Part shown: positions 1-13,781 of the stretch, one piece after another
Layout of the letters: each line of letters opens with the position of its first letter
Position numbering within the stretch: position 1 is the first letter of the stretch
Source of the DNA: Taenia hydatigena
Taxonomy: Eukaryota > Platyhelminthes > Cestoda > Cyclophyllidea > Taeniidae
DNA: 64,000 nucleotides
Assembly (NCBI GenBank): GCA_036345935.2
Contig: JADWOT020000001.1
Coordinates: 19,189,930-19,253,929, forward strand
Direction of reading: 5' to 3'
Notes under the pieces: model-generated
The model's database searches: none
What the model was told of the DNA's origin: nothing
What the model saw: only the letters and a program-made list of their open reading frames with translations
Position numbers and translations under genes: made by a program

Positions 1-3000
1 TACTCACCATAACTATACACTGACGGTTTTTAAGACGGACTTTAGTTTGCTTGAATACATGCGGTTCTGAGCGTGGTAGTTATAGTATGGGTGCCAAATC
101 TCTACCCTTCCGCATTTCAGCACATCTACATAAGAATACGAGGTGAATTGAGCTCTCAACGCTGTAGGCCTCCAGGGTTATGCGAATCCATTGGGTAAGC
201 CGTGCACCCACAATGGTCGTGAAGAATGTCCTGCTTCAACTTAAGCAAGTGTCATTGATTACAAGAGGACAATTATCTCCAGAAATTAGGGGCAGGACTT
301 GCAAATCACAAGCAGCGAAACACGGAATCTATTCCTACTGTTTAAGGGACTTTTGTGCTGATAATAAGCACACTGTACCAAGGCAGACTATGTGTAAGTC
401 TTTGCTGCCAACCAGCAGACTGGTCTTGCAGAGCAACTGTAAAGTCGTCAACAGCTATGGCATAACAGTGCTTATGCGGAGGAGGAGACTGCCTCTATAA
501 GTAAGTGGAATTACCTCTCGTGCGCAGGTTCGTACTTGTCCAAGTTCCACCGCAAATGATTAGTCACGACCAACCAAGTACTCGAAGCATTCACTCACGT
601 GCCGCATAACTAAGTTAATACTTCGGCGCATTTTTGATTTTTATGCCAACCTAATGCAAAATGAGTTAATTACTCCTCTCCCCTCGTTAACAACTAGAAA
701 ACCTGAATTCACCTTCGGTGCATTAAAATAATGCGTGCGAAAATACTCAGCATATTTTAAGGTCTTTGCAGGCAAACCTCACCTGGGCTTCCAAAAACAA
801 ACCTGCGTTCAGAAATTTCAAGCAGTCGCTAGACAACGAAGGGTTTGGTCAGTGCTTTTGCTTCCGCACCCATCAAAATGCTTTTCTGTAGACGCGCACT
901 TTATTTCGTGCCATTCAAAACCGTCACCTCGTGCCAGGCACACCTACCTCGTTAACATCAGAGCTTGCGTCTCCACAGTTGAGATGCACTTTTCGATTCA
1001 CATACACCTCTGTGCATTTAGGTATGCACATACAGATGGGTGCGTGCATGTGTCAGTGTGCATAGGCTTGGATGGCTGTGTGTGGGATTTTCGGATTAGA
1101 CTATTGCTAAAAGAAACGTGTGGAGTGTGAGACCCTTTACATTGATATAAATGACGATGGTTCGCGCAGCGGATAAACGAATTGAAGGTATCCTATTTCA
1201 GCGACTGCTTGACGTATCGTCTTTGCAGCCGCCATCGAGACCCCAGCATTCCAATTCCTTATGTGTTATGCTTTAAAAATTTGCATGGACAGTGTCCTAC
1301 ATGTGAAAATAATTGAACCGATTTTTCAGAGCTGGACCAGCACCCAAACTTTAAACTTAACTACAATCTAGGACCATATAGCCAGTAGTTGTAATGTAAA
1401 TGCCACTGATAAGTGCACTGTTGACGTCAAAGCGAAAATATTTATCTGGGACGATGTGGTAACAAACAAGATGTATAGCGCGGTATTCAGTTATTACCAG
1501 GCTTTATTTGACCTAGTGGAGGCGTAGAAGCATTACTTGAAATGGCACTAAATTATTTAAAGTGCAGCAACAATGAGAAATGCACAAGGCGCTATTCGTC
1601 ACGCTGAGGAGACTTGTTATTCCCTTTGTATTTTTGCAGAGCTTGTGCTATTATGGAAACATTTTGATCATAACAAATGATGGCTTGTCTTATTTAAGGG
1701 TCATGAAATGTGAAACAGCGATTTTGCAGATCAGGAGTCAAGGTAAGAGGTTGGCTTTTTGAGAGGGATAAAAGAGTGGCAAGGACCAGTGTCGAACGAG
1801 ATTAGTGTGCGAAATATCATCACTAATGACCGCAAATCAAGCCAATTGTAGGCGCTCAATGCATTTTACTGTTTAGATCCTAACGCCTATGCAGATCTCT
1901 GATAAAGTCCTCTCTCCTGCTTCCAGCTATTTCCTTATGCTAGACGTAATTGCGCCGGCAGAGTAGATGCGCTAACGTTAAAACGCAGGGTGGAAAAAGC
2001 AATGGTGGCTGTACCGGGACAGTACCATGCGCATTTCTGAATTAATGCCTAGTGGATCTGCGCCATAATAAGTGAAGCACCGCGAGACCACTTGTGCTTA
2101 CCAGGATTATTCTGACAGACGGAACGTTCGCATTGCTATGTGCATTCATACTCCTACGTTGCACTACAAAATCGCATTATTGTACTTGCTCATACCACTG
2201 TACGCTTCAACAGACTAACCCACCGACCGTTTTTACCAGATCCGCCAGTGCCTGACAGTCCATTCTTATTAAGAACCTTCACTATATTCGATAGTATCCG
2301 AGTTGCCAAAGCGTTATGATGACAGTTAACAGCTCGAGTTGTAGGTCGTAGAAAATAATCTCGAGAATCTCATGTAATTATTACCGCCCAGATTGTGCAT
2401 GCTAACATGCAATGGCATTTCATCAACCATTTCTTTTCGCTTCCTCCTCCAACCGCAATCCGTTAGGCCGCGAGTTAACCCTAATGTTGAGACAGAGAAT
2501 CGGAAGAGCCGCCATACATCCTACTCGAGTAACCACCCATGCAATTTCTTTCGTTTAGCTCGTTCGGCTCCTGATTAGCCTGCAGTAAGAAAATAGGATG
2601 TTTACGCAACTTTTGGGAATGATGCAAAGGTATAGCTGACTACTACGGTCACTGGATTACAAGAACTACAGTCAAGTCCTAATGCATATTTTGATCCACG
2701 TTTTGCGGCAAGCTCAGAGACTTGCTATCCTTGCAGCGGTTGCTCATAATGGTAGTGAGTGGAATCCGTGTCCAAACTGAACAGATGTCAAGCCGGCTAA
2801 CTCAGCCCGAACTAAGCCAGAGAAAGCTCATTTTGCCCATAGAAACACTTACGGTTGCTTCTTTGATTTAGCACGCTTTATCATACAGATGAGAAGATTC
2901 CCTGAGCGGTGCTATCTTTTCTTGATCAATGACGGATTTGAGTCAGGCAGCACATCATTCTACTAACCCGATGCCTTTGGTTATCCTATCCACTCTGGTG

Positions 3001-4540
3001 ACAAAAATAGGCCCAAAAGGAAAGAACATTGTCAAAAGGATATTCATTTAGTCGATTCAGAATCGGGATTGCCTAATGACAGTGATACTAGCGTAATATG
3101 CTTAGTGATATTCATGCATCCTTGGCCTCCATACTTTCGAGTAGAGTGGATGATTTGAGCGGGCATGCTCGATAACGGGCAGATGCATTCTGGCGTCCAG
3201 CTGACCGACGACATCTGTGATAGTGTGTGTGCTTCTAAGACCATAAAGTGCGGGATGACCTACTCTTTGCACTCTTTTAGATGTAAGAGTTAGCGTAGGG
3301 GAGAAGAGCTGGACCATTAACTGCGTGGGCCGCCAAAGGTAATTGCTAGGCATGAACGCTTAAAAAGCTAAAGCTTATGCATAGAGGGTGCCTGTTTGTG
3401 CGTAGCACTGTGGTTTAGGCGTCATAGGCATATTATGGTTGCATGTGCTCACAATTTGAGAAGCCAGATTACCAGCAGATTATTTCCTCACCTAGTGGCC
3501 GCCATATATCAGGCAATGAAGATGTCACCAAATAGACAGACGCACAACCATGGGAAAGAGGATCTAGTACTAGGACTAAAAGCAAACTTTCAACACTGCA
3601 ACTAGCGAAGCAAATGTGCCTTCTAAGTCATTAAAGTCATCTTGCCAACATCAATTTATCCGTAATATACAGTTTCTCACACATCCGATTGCCCTTCATT
3701 AAAACAAAGTGCGCCCACACAGGGCCACATGTTTGATCAAATGCAGGTATGGGTTCTGTGTATCAGCAGGAAATGTCAAGAGCGAATGGTATTTGCAAAA
3801 GTCATCCATTTGGAGTATGCCAGATCCGTGCTTAAGCGCATTGTATGAATTTGTTTTTTAGGTTGGGTACTGTCAGCACATATTAAACGTCGTTACTCAG
3901 GAATCGCCATCAATTATTATTATTATTGGTAGTATTCGAATTCTCACATTTTAAAGATAATCTGCATTTTACGAGAAAAGGAAGCACTACCAAGACACAA
4001 GCTTATTTCTACCAGCAAATCGGTGGCATTGTAGAAAAGCTGAGTTCGTAGTTACCGTGCACAACAAATTATGTTAGAGGTACGCCAATACAAGACGAAT
4101 TTGGACGGAGCTCTGTCCAGCGCAACTGTCCTGCTGACATCTGGCTCCTATTGCAAAGGAGGTAACTTGCTCAGACAACATGCAATAACTCAAACCTAAT
4201 ATTTGGTCGCACAGCAGGATCGGTAAAATCACTTCTCATATACTAGTTGAGAAAGGGCATGTCCAGTATGTCCAGTGAGCTGGTTTGTTGCCTCCATGTC
4301 AGCATGTTAGCATGCACCGGGAGCAAAGCATCAGAGCTGTGAGCGTTTGTCTTTGCAAACAATCATTAGCCATCTGTGGTTCTATATCTACTAGACATAG
4401 AAAACTATGGAGCCACAGTCTAGTGAAGACAAATCCAAAATTCCATTCGCGCAACAAACAAGTGGTTCTGAGGTAAAGGGACGGAGAGTTACGGTTCTAC
4501 ACAACGCAGTTGGCAATGGGAGAACTCGAACTACGAAAAG
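1..4540. other. Leading region without a supported gene
   Basis: Several short open frames occur, for example plus 180-500 and 735-1130 and minus 3102-3353. None has a recognisable domain, a clear signal peptide or a convincing splice-bounded exon. The frame at 3102-3353 has mildly protein-like composition and could be an exon of something unknown. A short ATT microsatellite lies at about 3911-3929. I see nothing else I can defend. Confidence 0.4.
3911..3929. repeat. Short (ATT)n microsatellite
   Basis: About five tandem ATT units in otherwise unique-looking sequence. Confidence 0.6.
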
Positions 4541-4544
4541 CGTG

Positions 4545-6960
4545 GGCATGAAGTGTACGAGATTTAAACTGTTTTTGGTTGTTTCCTGCAAATGCACCCG
4601 ACACTCGAAAGGGGATGAGGTGTGGAGAAGTGTGGCAAGTGAGGCCTAATGCGTTGGAAGCGAAAGGGTGGCAGTCTGCCACTTACTTGGCTTTACGCGG
4701 GACTATAGGCATTGCGAGCCAAATGCACGATGAGGGCTATTTGTTCCATAGGGATCATTTTGAGACAGCCACTATGACATGAGCAAACAGCATGGGTAAC
4801 AGTATGACATACAAGCATTCTCACTTAGAGCAGTACTTCTGTGTGTCAAAATAGTCAGCCACCGCCTCCACGGCGAGCAACTCCTGGCTGTGGGATGCAC
4901 TTAAGCGTCATCACCAGGCTACCACCTATATTTACTGAAGGTGGTAATAATGACAAGAAAGAATGGGGCTGCAGATTGTGTCACCATTTAGGCTATGAGG
5001 TGTTGAGTCCTATGTTTCTCCCCTCAACACCCTCGTCTTTGTTATTGTTCTGTAGAGTAAAGGTGAGGAGCATAGATCCGGCAACTTCATTCCTTCATGA
5101 AGTGAGGGCATCAGAGTGATGGCAGTTTCATATGATTCCGTCATTCTTAACGAACTTAAAACGTTTATACATGCATGTACGCGTGCATTTACTTGGAATT
5201 TGACCTAAGAATGCTCTCTTGGACGCAGCAGTGCTGTTGTGGTAGTCTTTTCCGTTAGCAAAATGTGCTTCCCATTGCCGAAGTATTTCATAGCTTTGAC
5301 AGCATGGCCTCACACGACCGTGCCCAAGCATGAATACTCTCTCCTCATTGTGAAGGCGTGGTGATATTCTTTGGGAGGGCTGTTGCTATTGCCATTATGA
5401 AGAAGACGTGCCTGAAATCACGGGAATTATACTGTTCGAGCTTACATGATTCGTGCATTGCCTTCATTATTATGATCCACAAGGGAGGCAATATGTCCAT
5501 CTTGGGTGGAGCACAGTAAGATGGCCTTATGAATGGGCACAGAGTATACTGCAAGGCATGTGCTAGCATAGCTTCACATATATGCGTGTTCTGTTCTTCA
5601 GTGCCCTGAGGGTTGTAGGACGAACTGCACATTCAGCCCAGGTGAAAGGCCATTCATCATTGTCAGTCGCCTTCATCACCCTGGCGCCAACTTCCTTTGC
5701 CTATGTTAAAAGAAAAAAGGAGTCGATCATCTACATTGCTGCTCAGCAGTCATTGTGATACAAAATGAAAAACAGGTTGCGATTAAAGGTGTAGATCTTT
5801 GCATAAGTGACAAAATGGAAGGAGGAATTCAGATCGAGTGCTTTCGGATATGGTGGTCTACTAAGTGACCATAAGAAATACCATAAATCCAAGTAACGCC
5901 AGCAAAGCGCATTACAGGTGGAAGAGGCAATGAGAAATCTGCGATGGGTGGATCAGTGGCGAATATCAGATCGTAGGTAGGTTAATTTTGATAAAAATTA
6001 GTTTGGCAGTAGTAAGCGGTAGTGGTATCAGTGTCAGGAATGCACTAAAGGAACTGTTGGATGGAATGGAGAAGAGACAGTGATAAACATATGTGCATAG
6101 ATGTAAGTGTAAGAAGAAATTGCTGCGTCAGTGATGAGATTTTCGAGATGAAACAGTGAAATGATAACAAATGTGTGTGTCACGTATGTGTGATGGTGAG
6201 ATGAAATGCGTAAGTCGTGTGGTAAAATAGCATCACAACAGAAAAAAATTCACTGTTCAAGCAGGTATTCATTTAGTTTGTTTATAATTTGGTCTCAGTG
6301 AAGGAAAGTAGATGATAAGTGGATAGAATGAGTGAATAAATGATTGCGCAAGTGAATGAAGTAGGGAAGTGCTTCTACCTTTAGGCTGTAAGTAGCGGTG
6401 TTGGTGGCGAGAAGAAAGCGGTGGGAGATGGTGGCGTTGTTTAAAAGCATGCTTAGTAAGTGCATGCGGTTGAGTGGAAGGGGCAGAAACTGCAGAGGCA
6501 TAAGAGAGCGCACTACTTCTGCTTCTACTGCTTGGAAGTTGCGAGTGGGAAAAGGGAAGAGGCAAGTATAATGGGGAAGAAAGAAAGAATGAAATAAAAA
6601 AAGAGTAAAAATGGGTGTAGCAAACGTGCAAAAGGAGGCAGATTTTATAAACTGTTGACGGAGTTTGCGTGGCTAAGAAGGATGAGCAAGCATAAATGTC
6701 GGCGCGTGTTCTTCATCCCACACCGGACGAGAACTCGGATTATTGTTGTTTTACGATAACAGCTTTGCTCGGGAGAATTAAAACCGACTAAATGAACGAC
6801 ATCTTGTCACCAACAAAATTTTGAATTTTCTAGATAGCCATGAATACTAAATAAATATGACTTTTACGATGTGTCTCATGAAAGTGTATGGTTCAAAACG
6901 AAATATTTGGTTGGTATGTATAATATGAGGCAACTTTATGAATTCAAATTGTGAGCCCAA
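4545..6960 (+). repeat. Interspersed repeat family A, copy A1 (long, plus orientation)
   Basis: This stretch aligns collinearly with the reverse complement of 50640-53535 (copy A4). Shared blocks include the region around 4620-4780 (A4 about 53260-53440), around 5130-5400 (A4 about 52640-52930), around 5560-5750 (A4 about 52200-52390) and the 3' part around 6760-6950 (A4 about 50640-50780). Partial copies occur at 7330-7980, 27735-27990, 29860-30330 and 41290-42235. The 3' half is strongly purine-rich on this strand. Minus-strand frames at 5128-5331 and 5345-5632 have recognisable counterparts in A4, including a shared SYEI/RQW peptide and an AHA...FIR peptide, so the element may once have coded for protein on that strand. 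No known transposon domain is visible, so the class is unassigned. Confidence 0.75.
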
Positions 6961-7329
6961 TTAATCAATTCAAGTTGTACTTGCCAAATTAAAAAATGGG
7001 ACGGAACCAACCCATCAGGTTTGTGTTGTGCTATTGCTCAAATAATTTCAGAAAGGAGTTACCACTGTTTAGCATCATAAAAACATGGGACATTTTTAAA
7101 GCGAATTTTCTGGCATTACCATTTATTAGGGTTTTTGTGAAAAAAGAACCTGTACACGTATGGAGTTGGATACATCTGTACGATTCATTTGTTGAATGAA
7201 ATATTTGTTGCAGGCAATAAGCTCTAAGCGCATAGCAATATTTGCAATCGATTGGTAAATTAGAGAACACTATAGCCTTGTCACTCCTTTAAGTATGATT
7301 GTAGCTGCGATGAAGTCAAGCACACCTAT

Positions 7330-7980
7330 GTGAGGTTTGAGTATACGATTGATGGACTACAGAAGGATAACAGAAAAAGAAAAAAAAGAAGGGAAGCCGT
7401 GGATAGAAGGCGAACATTTAAAGGTGGAGGGGTCCTTTGCGGGTAAAGTCAAAAAAGAAAAGGGAGACGACAGAATGAAAGAACGAAAAAAAATACGAAG
7501 GAATGGTCGAACGAACAAAAATAAAAGTGGGAGGAAAGAAGGCAAGATTGCTGTCCGAAAAATAGGGGTAAGAGGGGATGAAGGGAGGGATGGAAGGGAA
7601 TCTACTAGTAGGCTATAAGCAGTGGTGGTGATGGTGAAGTGACTAAAAGTGCACACCGTAGGTGTATGTGGATAAGTGAGTGGGTGGGTGGGAGAAAAGG
7701 AAAGGGCAGAGGTACTTTTCGGAGGATGTGAGCACAAGAAGGAAAGTGACAATCATTTGATAATAAAGAAGGAAAGGAAGAAACCAAGGAATCAGCGTAG
7801 GGATTTGTGAAAGAAATACGGAAAGAAAGGTGAGAACGTGAATGAAACGCGAATAGGAGGGAACAATGAGGATTGTAGGTGTTAGAGTTTTCATGGGAAA
7901 GGGGGATGAGCGTGTAAGACCCACTCATGTGTTGGCACGAGCCCTCCTTTCGTCATCTTCGAACAAGAACTGCTTCTGTC
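7330..7980 (+). repeat. Repeat family A, copy A2 (purine-rich 3' part)
   Basis: The run around 7600-7760 matches A1 around 6370-6500 and A3 around 41700-41830. They share a variable G/A-rich stretch with GGTGGTGATGGTG-type motifs followed by a GCAC...GTAGGTG...GATGAGTGG-like block. The opposite strand therefore shows long proline/serine/leucine frames (for example 7357-7752), which are composition artefacts and not genes. Confidence 0.6.
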
Positions 7981-8830
7981 GTCTACTTGGCCTGTGAAAA
8001 AGGGAGAAACAAGAAAGAAGGGAAGGAGACGTTTTTGGAGGCCTAATGAATGAAGTAATAAGAGAAACAATGCAGTGGAGGGAAGGCGAGTTTTTGTCTT
8101 TGTCAGCAGAGGTGAGCCCAGGAGGGGAGAGAATAGAATAAATAGAGAATTCCAGTAGGAATAAAGGGAAAGCAGTGATGCATGTTTGTGTGAGCGCATG
8201 ATTCATGGATCTTACGACAACATTAGCAGTGGAAAGGCATTGAAGAGGGCATTGTAAATTGATAAAATGTTTATGTGCGTTATATATGCAGGCCGATGAG
8301 TGAGGTGGACCGTTGTCGTTTAAATAGACAGCCATTAAATATTTTGGAAAGAAACAAAGAAACAAAAGGGATGTAGAGATGATGCACAGGAACAATTGTG
8401 AGGGAGAGGAATAAGGGAAAGAGAGCCTAAACTTGCTTTGGAATCAAAAGGTCTCTTTTATTGTTAGTAATCCTTAAAAAGAATTTTAAAAATGCACATA
8501 GAAAAATGTGGTGGTTTCAATATATATGGAAATGAAGGATAGAGGAAAGAAAATTAAGGCAAGGAAGAAGGCGAGAATGCAAGAATGTGGTGGAAGTGCA
8601 GTCGATGCTTCTCAATGGAAGAGCATTTATTAAGAAGAAAAAAAGAAAGATAGAAGAGGAAGAATGTTGTACGAGTAATGGGGATATGCGAGAGGTGCGG
8701 CGAAGAGAGAGAACATAATCCGGCTTGGGCAGCTTTGTGGCAAACACAATCCAAACATAATGCAGACTGACTCATCGAAAGTAAAGCTTTTTGGGTGAAA
8801 CAATCAGCAGAGGGCGATTTTTGCATCTGC
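7980..8830. repeat. Purine-biased tract downstream of A2
   Basis: The plus strand stays rich in A and G with many GAAAGA and GGAAGGA words up to about 8700. Minus-strand frames here (7891-8199, 7925-8395, 8517-8747) are long only because the complement is pyrimidine-rich. It may be a further decayed A copy or simple purine tract; I see no gene. Confidence 0.4.
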
Positions 8831-8834
8831 TACC

Positions 8835-9095
8835 CATAGGATTTGATGACTGGTGAGAACAGCTGCCCCCATTGGGTGATTGCGTTTACCACCATCACCA
8901 ATGTGGCGCCCAGCGGCTCCCCTGCGAATAGACCACTCTCAACTGAAGTTGTGTGCGCGAGCGCCCTGCATTTTTGCGATCGCTTCCAATCTATCTTTAA
9001 CCACTTCAAAGCAAGCGTTGTCATGGACTCATTGATTTTATTTGGTCAGTCGGTTGAAGAAGATTGGCCAGCGCTAAGAAGAAGGCTGGGAACAC
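8835..9095 (+). repeat. Repeat block D, first copy
   Basis: Matches 56725-56990 in the same orientation. Shared stretches include GGTGA...ACAG near the start, an ATCA(C/T)CAATGTG word, an AACTGAAGTTG/AGCCGAAGTTG stretch, and TTTGGT(C/A)(A/G)GTCGGT followed by AGATTGG. A 101-codon plus frame at 8843-9148 covers this copy and has fairly protein-like composition, but the second copy does not keep it open, so coding is unproven. Confidence 0.55.
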
Positions 9096-9149
9096 AGTTT
9101 GGAGTTCAAATCACTCGTGTTTCCGGTAGATATGGAATGTCGATATGAT

Positions 9150-11640
9150 ATACAATAACGTGACCTGTCACCTTGTGTTTCGCAGAAGCAACTACTTGCC
9201 TTCCACAAGAAGGCCCAGCATCCAAGGCGTTGACATTCAAAGAATTAATGGGATGGCTTTCCTTGATGCAATGTTCGTTCAGATGTGAAGGCACATATGA
9301 ATGTTTCTCTCAATGTTGATATCGGCCCACACACATCGCAGCTCTCACGCCTGCGAAGCTGGAGGCTTGTGCTCATGCCAAAACATGTTTTTTTCCCTGT
9401 CATCTGAGTCATTGAGGACTGAGCTAGCTTTATTTTTAATGTCTTAGAAATAAGTAAGTCCATACCCTTGGGCCTTTTCCATAATTACCAATTAGTGGTC
9501 TGCTGCTATACATTTACCTAAACATGTCCAATACTACTGTGCATTTAATAGGAATTGGCTTATGACTCAAAAGCTATGCCGCAGAATGAGTCTTGGATGT
9601 CAAAACTAAAGTGCGTGCACGTTTGCGTTGGTTGAATACTGTGTTTACTCGCAACACAGTTCTTCTTAATAGTGAAGTGTTAGCATTTATGGTTTCAAAC
9701 AATCATGGCTAGTTGCCTGAATTCGCTCAAATTCACGATGTGACAAATTACTGCTGAGACCTTTGAAACTTTCGCTGATTAACCAACTTTGCACAAAATC
9801 AACTCCTTTTCTGGTCATGGTTGACCCGACCACAGTCATCTATTTCTTGGTGGACTTTCATCGACATCTCACCCTTCCACAAATCTATGACTCCACCTGC
9901 GTATTGTTCTTTCAAATATCTAGACTACGCTCATTAAGACGCTCTCTTATTAATTTTGTTCGCCTCAGGTTAACAGACCACCGTTTATTGCCCTAACCTA
10001 TTGAGCTGTGGGTACGTTCGACATTTAATCATGAGACTCTGGATTATTTCAGTTATCGACAACCTACAAAAATCCACTTCTGTTGGCTGAATAGGTCTAC
10101 TGGGATAAAAAGCTTACTTCCTTCTTTCTTTCGCTACGGTCTAGAAGCTCACCTAGGCAATGCTTTATTGTTGCCGGCCATTCAGGTCTCAGCATTGCAT
10201 GCCTGCCAGTATCGAGGATACGTCATTCAGTAGGATTTGAGTTGCTAAGTTTCCGTAGGACTTTGTTATGTGATAGACGACCTCGCCTGGATTGTAGGTC
10301 ATCAGACACCTTTACTTCGTTGTCCAGTCAAAAAATCACTCGCGGGCATACGACAGTAAATGCACTCAAATGGTCCATGATAATGCCTCGCTAATCAAAA
10401 AGGCCCTTTACAACTCTCAATTGCTCTTGAGACATTCCATACCGTGCCTAACACCGAGGATCCCAAAATTATGAAGTGGTCTCCAAATTGGCATGATTTT
10501 GCAGAAAAGAGTATGGAAGGATCAATGCACTTACGAGGATGTCAGTAATTAGCCAAACCTTATTCATGTTTCGCCCTCAGGCTTCAAATTCTGACCAAAT
10601 CTACACGAGCGGCGCCACAGGCCGGTCAATCAGCAAAACTTGGGACTGATGCTATTTGCAGGAGTTGTACGGATTCGACCGGGTCGCAAACCAGATAATT
10701 GATAATCAAGGACATCAGCACAGTGTCTACCTTGATTACCGATGAAAGTAGCCAGTTTAGAGTGTGCTATCTGTTCTTGGATAACCGGGTGCGCTTGCTT
10801 GGGTCCGTTAAATTAAGATAAGCACCCTACAGGTGCAACTCAGCAAACAAGAGAATAATCTTGAACTCAGCCAGTACATTTGCTTTTCTGTTGCTGTTTT
10901 CATAGCTTCCAAGTCAACTGAACAAATCAACGTTTTTGAAGCCTACTAAATGCCGTGTTTAAAAGCGAGTACAAATTTGCAACATGACGATTAAAGACAG
11001 GAACATGAATCGTAGGTCTTTATATTCACTTAATTTGCAGCATCAAGGCTAGCTTCTTTGTTTAATAATATAACGAGCATAGGCTACCAAGTAAATTAGG
11101 AGCATGCGTAGTTGTGCAGAGTTTATACACGGCAGCAACCACTTCTCAAAATGGGCGTATAAAGAGGTGTCTGATTGGCTAAGAATGTCAATCGAATCAC
11201 GCGATCCAATCGTAATGAATTACCCAGTGTTTTTATTCGGTAAATCATCAACCTCGCCAAGGTTACGCTGACCCTGCAATTAGGAAATTTAAAATACACC
11301 TTTGTTTCAATGCCTTATTTTGCATTGCATTAGTGCGATCCTAATTAGATTGATAAGGATTGGATGATTCGAATGAAATACACCTATATGTTGGGTGCTA
11401 CTACCAGTTTTGAAAGAACTTCAGTTAATCACCCGAACCTCTAAGTACTTATCTTATTTTGCAGGTCATCATTTTGAACTACGAATACAATGTACGCGCA
11501 ATTGTAATAGCCATCAAGGCTTAACCCTAGACGTGAGAATTTACTATTTCGGCCGTTACATCCAATCTGAATCTGCAAAATCTTGCTCATTGTCTATCTA
11601 CTTGTGCATCACATTTGATGTCTTCTAACTATTGCCATAA
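9150..11640. other. Region without a supported gene
   Basis: Only short open frames are present, for example plus 9763-9996 and 11395-11628. There are no strong splice-bounded exons or recognisable peptides. No repeat relationship to the rest of the window was noticed. Confidence 0.4.
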
Positions 11641-12019
11641 GATCCACTCTATTCCTTTAATTGCGCCAAAGTATTTGTTTTGGAGCCTAATGCACCCGTT
11701 TATTACGCCCAACTGTGGCATCTTTACGCACTTCAGAATTTCGCCATTAAAGCTGTAGCACCATCTGCTGCATGTGAAGAACAAATAAACAAAACACGAG
11801 TGGTGGTGGAGCCAGTGCTGGTAAAGCAGCAGAAGTAGCGAACCTTGCAGAAGAAAGATCCAGTGGTATTCGCGTCGTTCCTCGCTGATACCCTAAAACG
11901 TTCTCCATTTATCTCATTGCCCCAGAAACAGTCATAACTTACGTCACTCAGCAAACTGAGCGCAGATTTGACTTTTGCCGTGTTTCTTTTACCCTGTTTT
12001 ATGTGATCTCTTCAGTGCC
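11640..12019 (-). CDS. Candidate exons of an unidentified gene (possible CCP-like fragment)
   Basis: On the minus strand a frame of about 95 codons is open from 12019 to 11733. It contains plausible donors (a GTAAGT just after the LLSD residues and an AAG|GT after FFCK). A very good 3' splice site, with a long T/C run ending ATGCAG, lies at about 11774. The sequence after it is open in another frame for about 45 codons and reads like CYSFNG...LKCVKMPQLGVINGC. The spacing of Cys, Pro and NG resembles part of a complement-control (sushi) module, but one partial module is weak evidence. I could not join the exons in a single consistent phase, so the model is incomplete. It may belong with the minus-strand exons at 12485-12690. 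Confidence 0.3.
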
Positions 12020-12484
12020 GAACTTCAATTTCATACTTGTTGTACCCCTTCAGTCTATTCGATTTGCATCACTACTGCCTCTTGTGCCATCGCATGTGTG
12101 GAGAGTGGACAAGTAAATCCATTTTAAATTTGCATTTTCAACGCAGGCCAACGTCGACCTAGTTCGTAGCCCATTTGCCACGCACTCCATGTCTTCATCC
12201 TGCCAATAGTCTTGACGTCCTTGCAGTCAAAAAAGGAGCCTTCCATATTCTTCCGTGATCCGAACGCTGGCAATGAGCATGTCTGCTGTGAGGTATCGGA
12301 CTTGGATTAGAGGGTCAACTTTTGGAATTATATACTTTGAATTTATTTAAGAAGACGAAACGTGTCTTTCTTCGAGGAGTCTATATAAATAATCCACACA
12401 TTATTCATCTTGAGGTGGAAGTTAGGTCGGAAGTGCGAATCCTTGCGGCTGAGTCTCTATCCCCAACATCTGGCGGTCTTTCAC

Positions 12485-12690
12485 TCATTGATTATCAACC
12501 TGGATAGTGACGTCCTTTAAGGAAACGTGAACCATACAGCTACATATGAATGTAGCATCTGCATTGCTCTCACTGCTATCATGCTCGTGTTCTGTATAAC
12601 ACGAGCCTCTCTCTAACTTTCGCCTTGGCATCGCGACAATTGTAACGGCATACGTGTTCTCATTGCCTGCCAGTGAACAGCATTTTGTTG
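12485..12690 (-). CDS. Candidate exon, unidentified protein
   Basis: A minus-strand frame of about 70 codons follows a good acceptor (T-rich run ending CTGGCAG at about 12673). It reads with ordinary protein composition, including a basic PRRKLERG stretch and an acidic SSESNAD stretch, and ends near a possible CAG|GTTGAT donor. Just downstream (about 12474-12390) another minus frame begins ATG AGT GAA and stays open for 27 codons. No family is recognised. It could be a cytoplasmic tail exon of the same gene as the exons at 11640-12019. Confidence 0.3.
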
Positions 12691-13781
12691 TATAAATTAT
12701 CAAAGGAATGCTTTTACTGCAGGACAGATACCTGTCTTATCTTCACCGCATCGTTAAATGGAGAAGCAAGTGCAGGAACGCACAGAAGACCTGCATATTA
12801 GGAGCTTGATAAAATTTCGAAAAGAGCTCCTGCTTGAAGCGTGACATGCTGGCACTATCAGGGTGCATAAAGACGTAAGAGAGTAAAAGATTAGTTATCA
12901 GGAAGTTGTTCTAGATGCTTTTCAGACTGGTAGCACCTTTGAGTGCTAAAAAGGAGATAAAAGGAGAGGTCTCTGGGATCGTGTACAAAGATGGGATGTC
13001 CATAAAAGCAGGACAGAAAGAACAGTACTCTCCTCTTTTGCTCACCGTATTCTAAATAAGCTTTAAGATGCAAAACTTGCCTGTGCTTTGCCAGAGATTG
13101 CAGTCATTAAGGATTATAGTCCAAGAAGTGAACAGTGGGTGTTAAAGTGTGGCACGCGCATGTCACAAATCTGACGTCATCGGAAACTCGTGGCTCAAGC
13201 AAACCAGAATTCATGCAGTAAACCACTCCTGCTAACTCACGGAGAGTTTGATGCTTAACCTTTGGAATCATCACTATTTAAGCGACCTCGTTGCCGCGAA
13301 GTGTCTGCGACGAACTAATAGAGGGCAAAATCTAATTTACTTAGCATCTACAAAACAATTTATTGTGGTGGTGCTGACTTTGAGCTTAGTTGGTTGGCAT
13401 AGGAGCAAGCCTCAAGTGAGTTAAGAGATGGGGTCTGGCGATTTCTACTCCACTGTGTACGGGATAATCCATACTGAAAATGGGATGAAATGACGGCGAA
13501 ATTGACTTATGAACTAGAGCTCAGTTCTTTGAAAAATGGATCCACCGTTCCCGAGCGACGCAATCTTTAAGCTACAGGCTTGAGCGAAGGAGCAACCATT
13601 ATTTTTGCGTAGTTTGTTGCAAAGCTTTTGCAACCACGAGAGACTAGATCTTGTGCTACTCAAAAGAAGCGATTTTGAGTTGCGCAGTCTTATCTCATCT
13701 TGTAGGCTTAGGCCACTTAGGCGTCATAGCCATCAATGCGCTCTTCACTGATTTAGTTCGCTTTTTATAAGCTCTGATAAC

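Noticed and set aside
735..1130. 131-codon plus frame
   Set aside because: Begins without an ATG in a convincing context, contains a TG/CA-rich stretch near 1000-1080, and has no domain or conserved copy.
7357..8747. Long minus frames rich in Leu, Pro, Ser and Phe
   Set aside because: They sit opposite a purine-rich repeat tract. Similar frames occur in every copy of family A and differ in sequence, so they reflect base composition.
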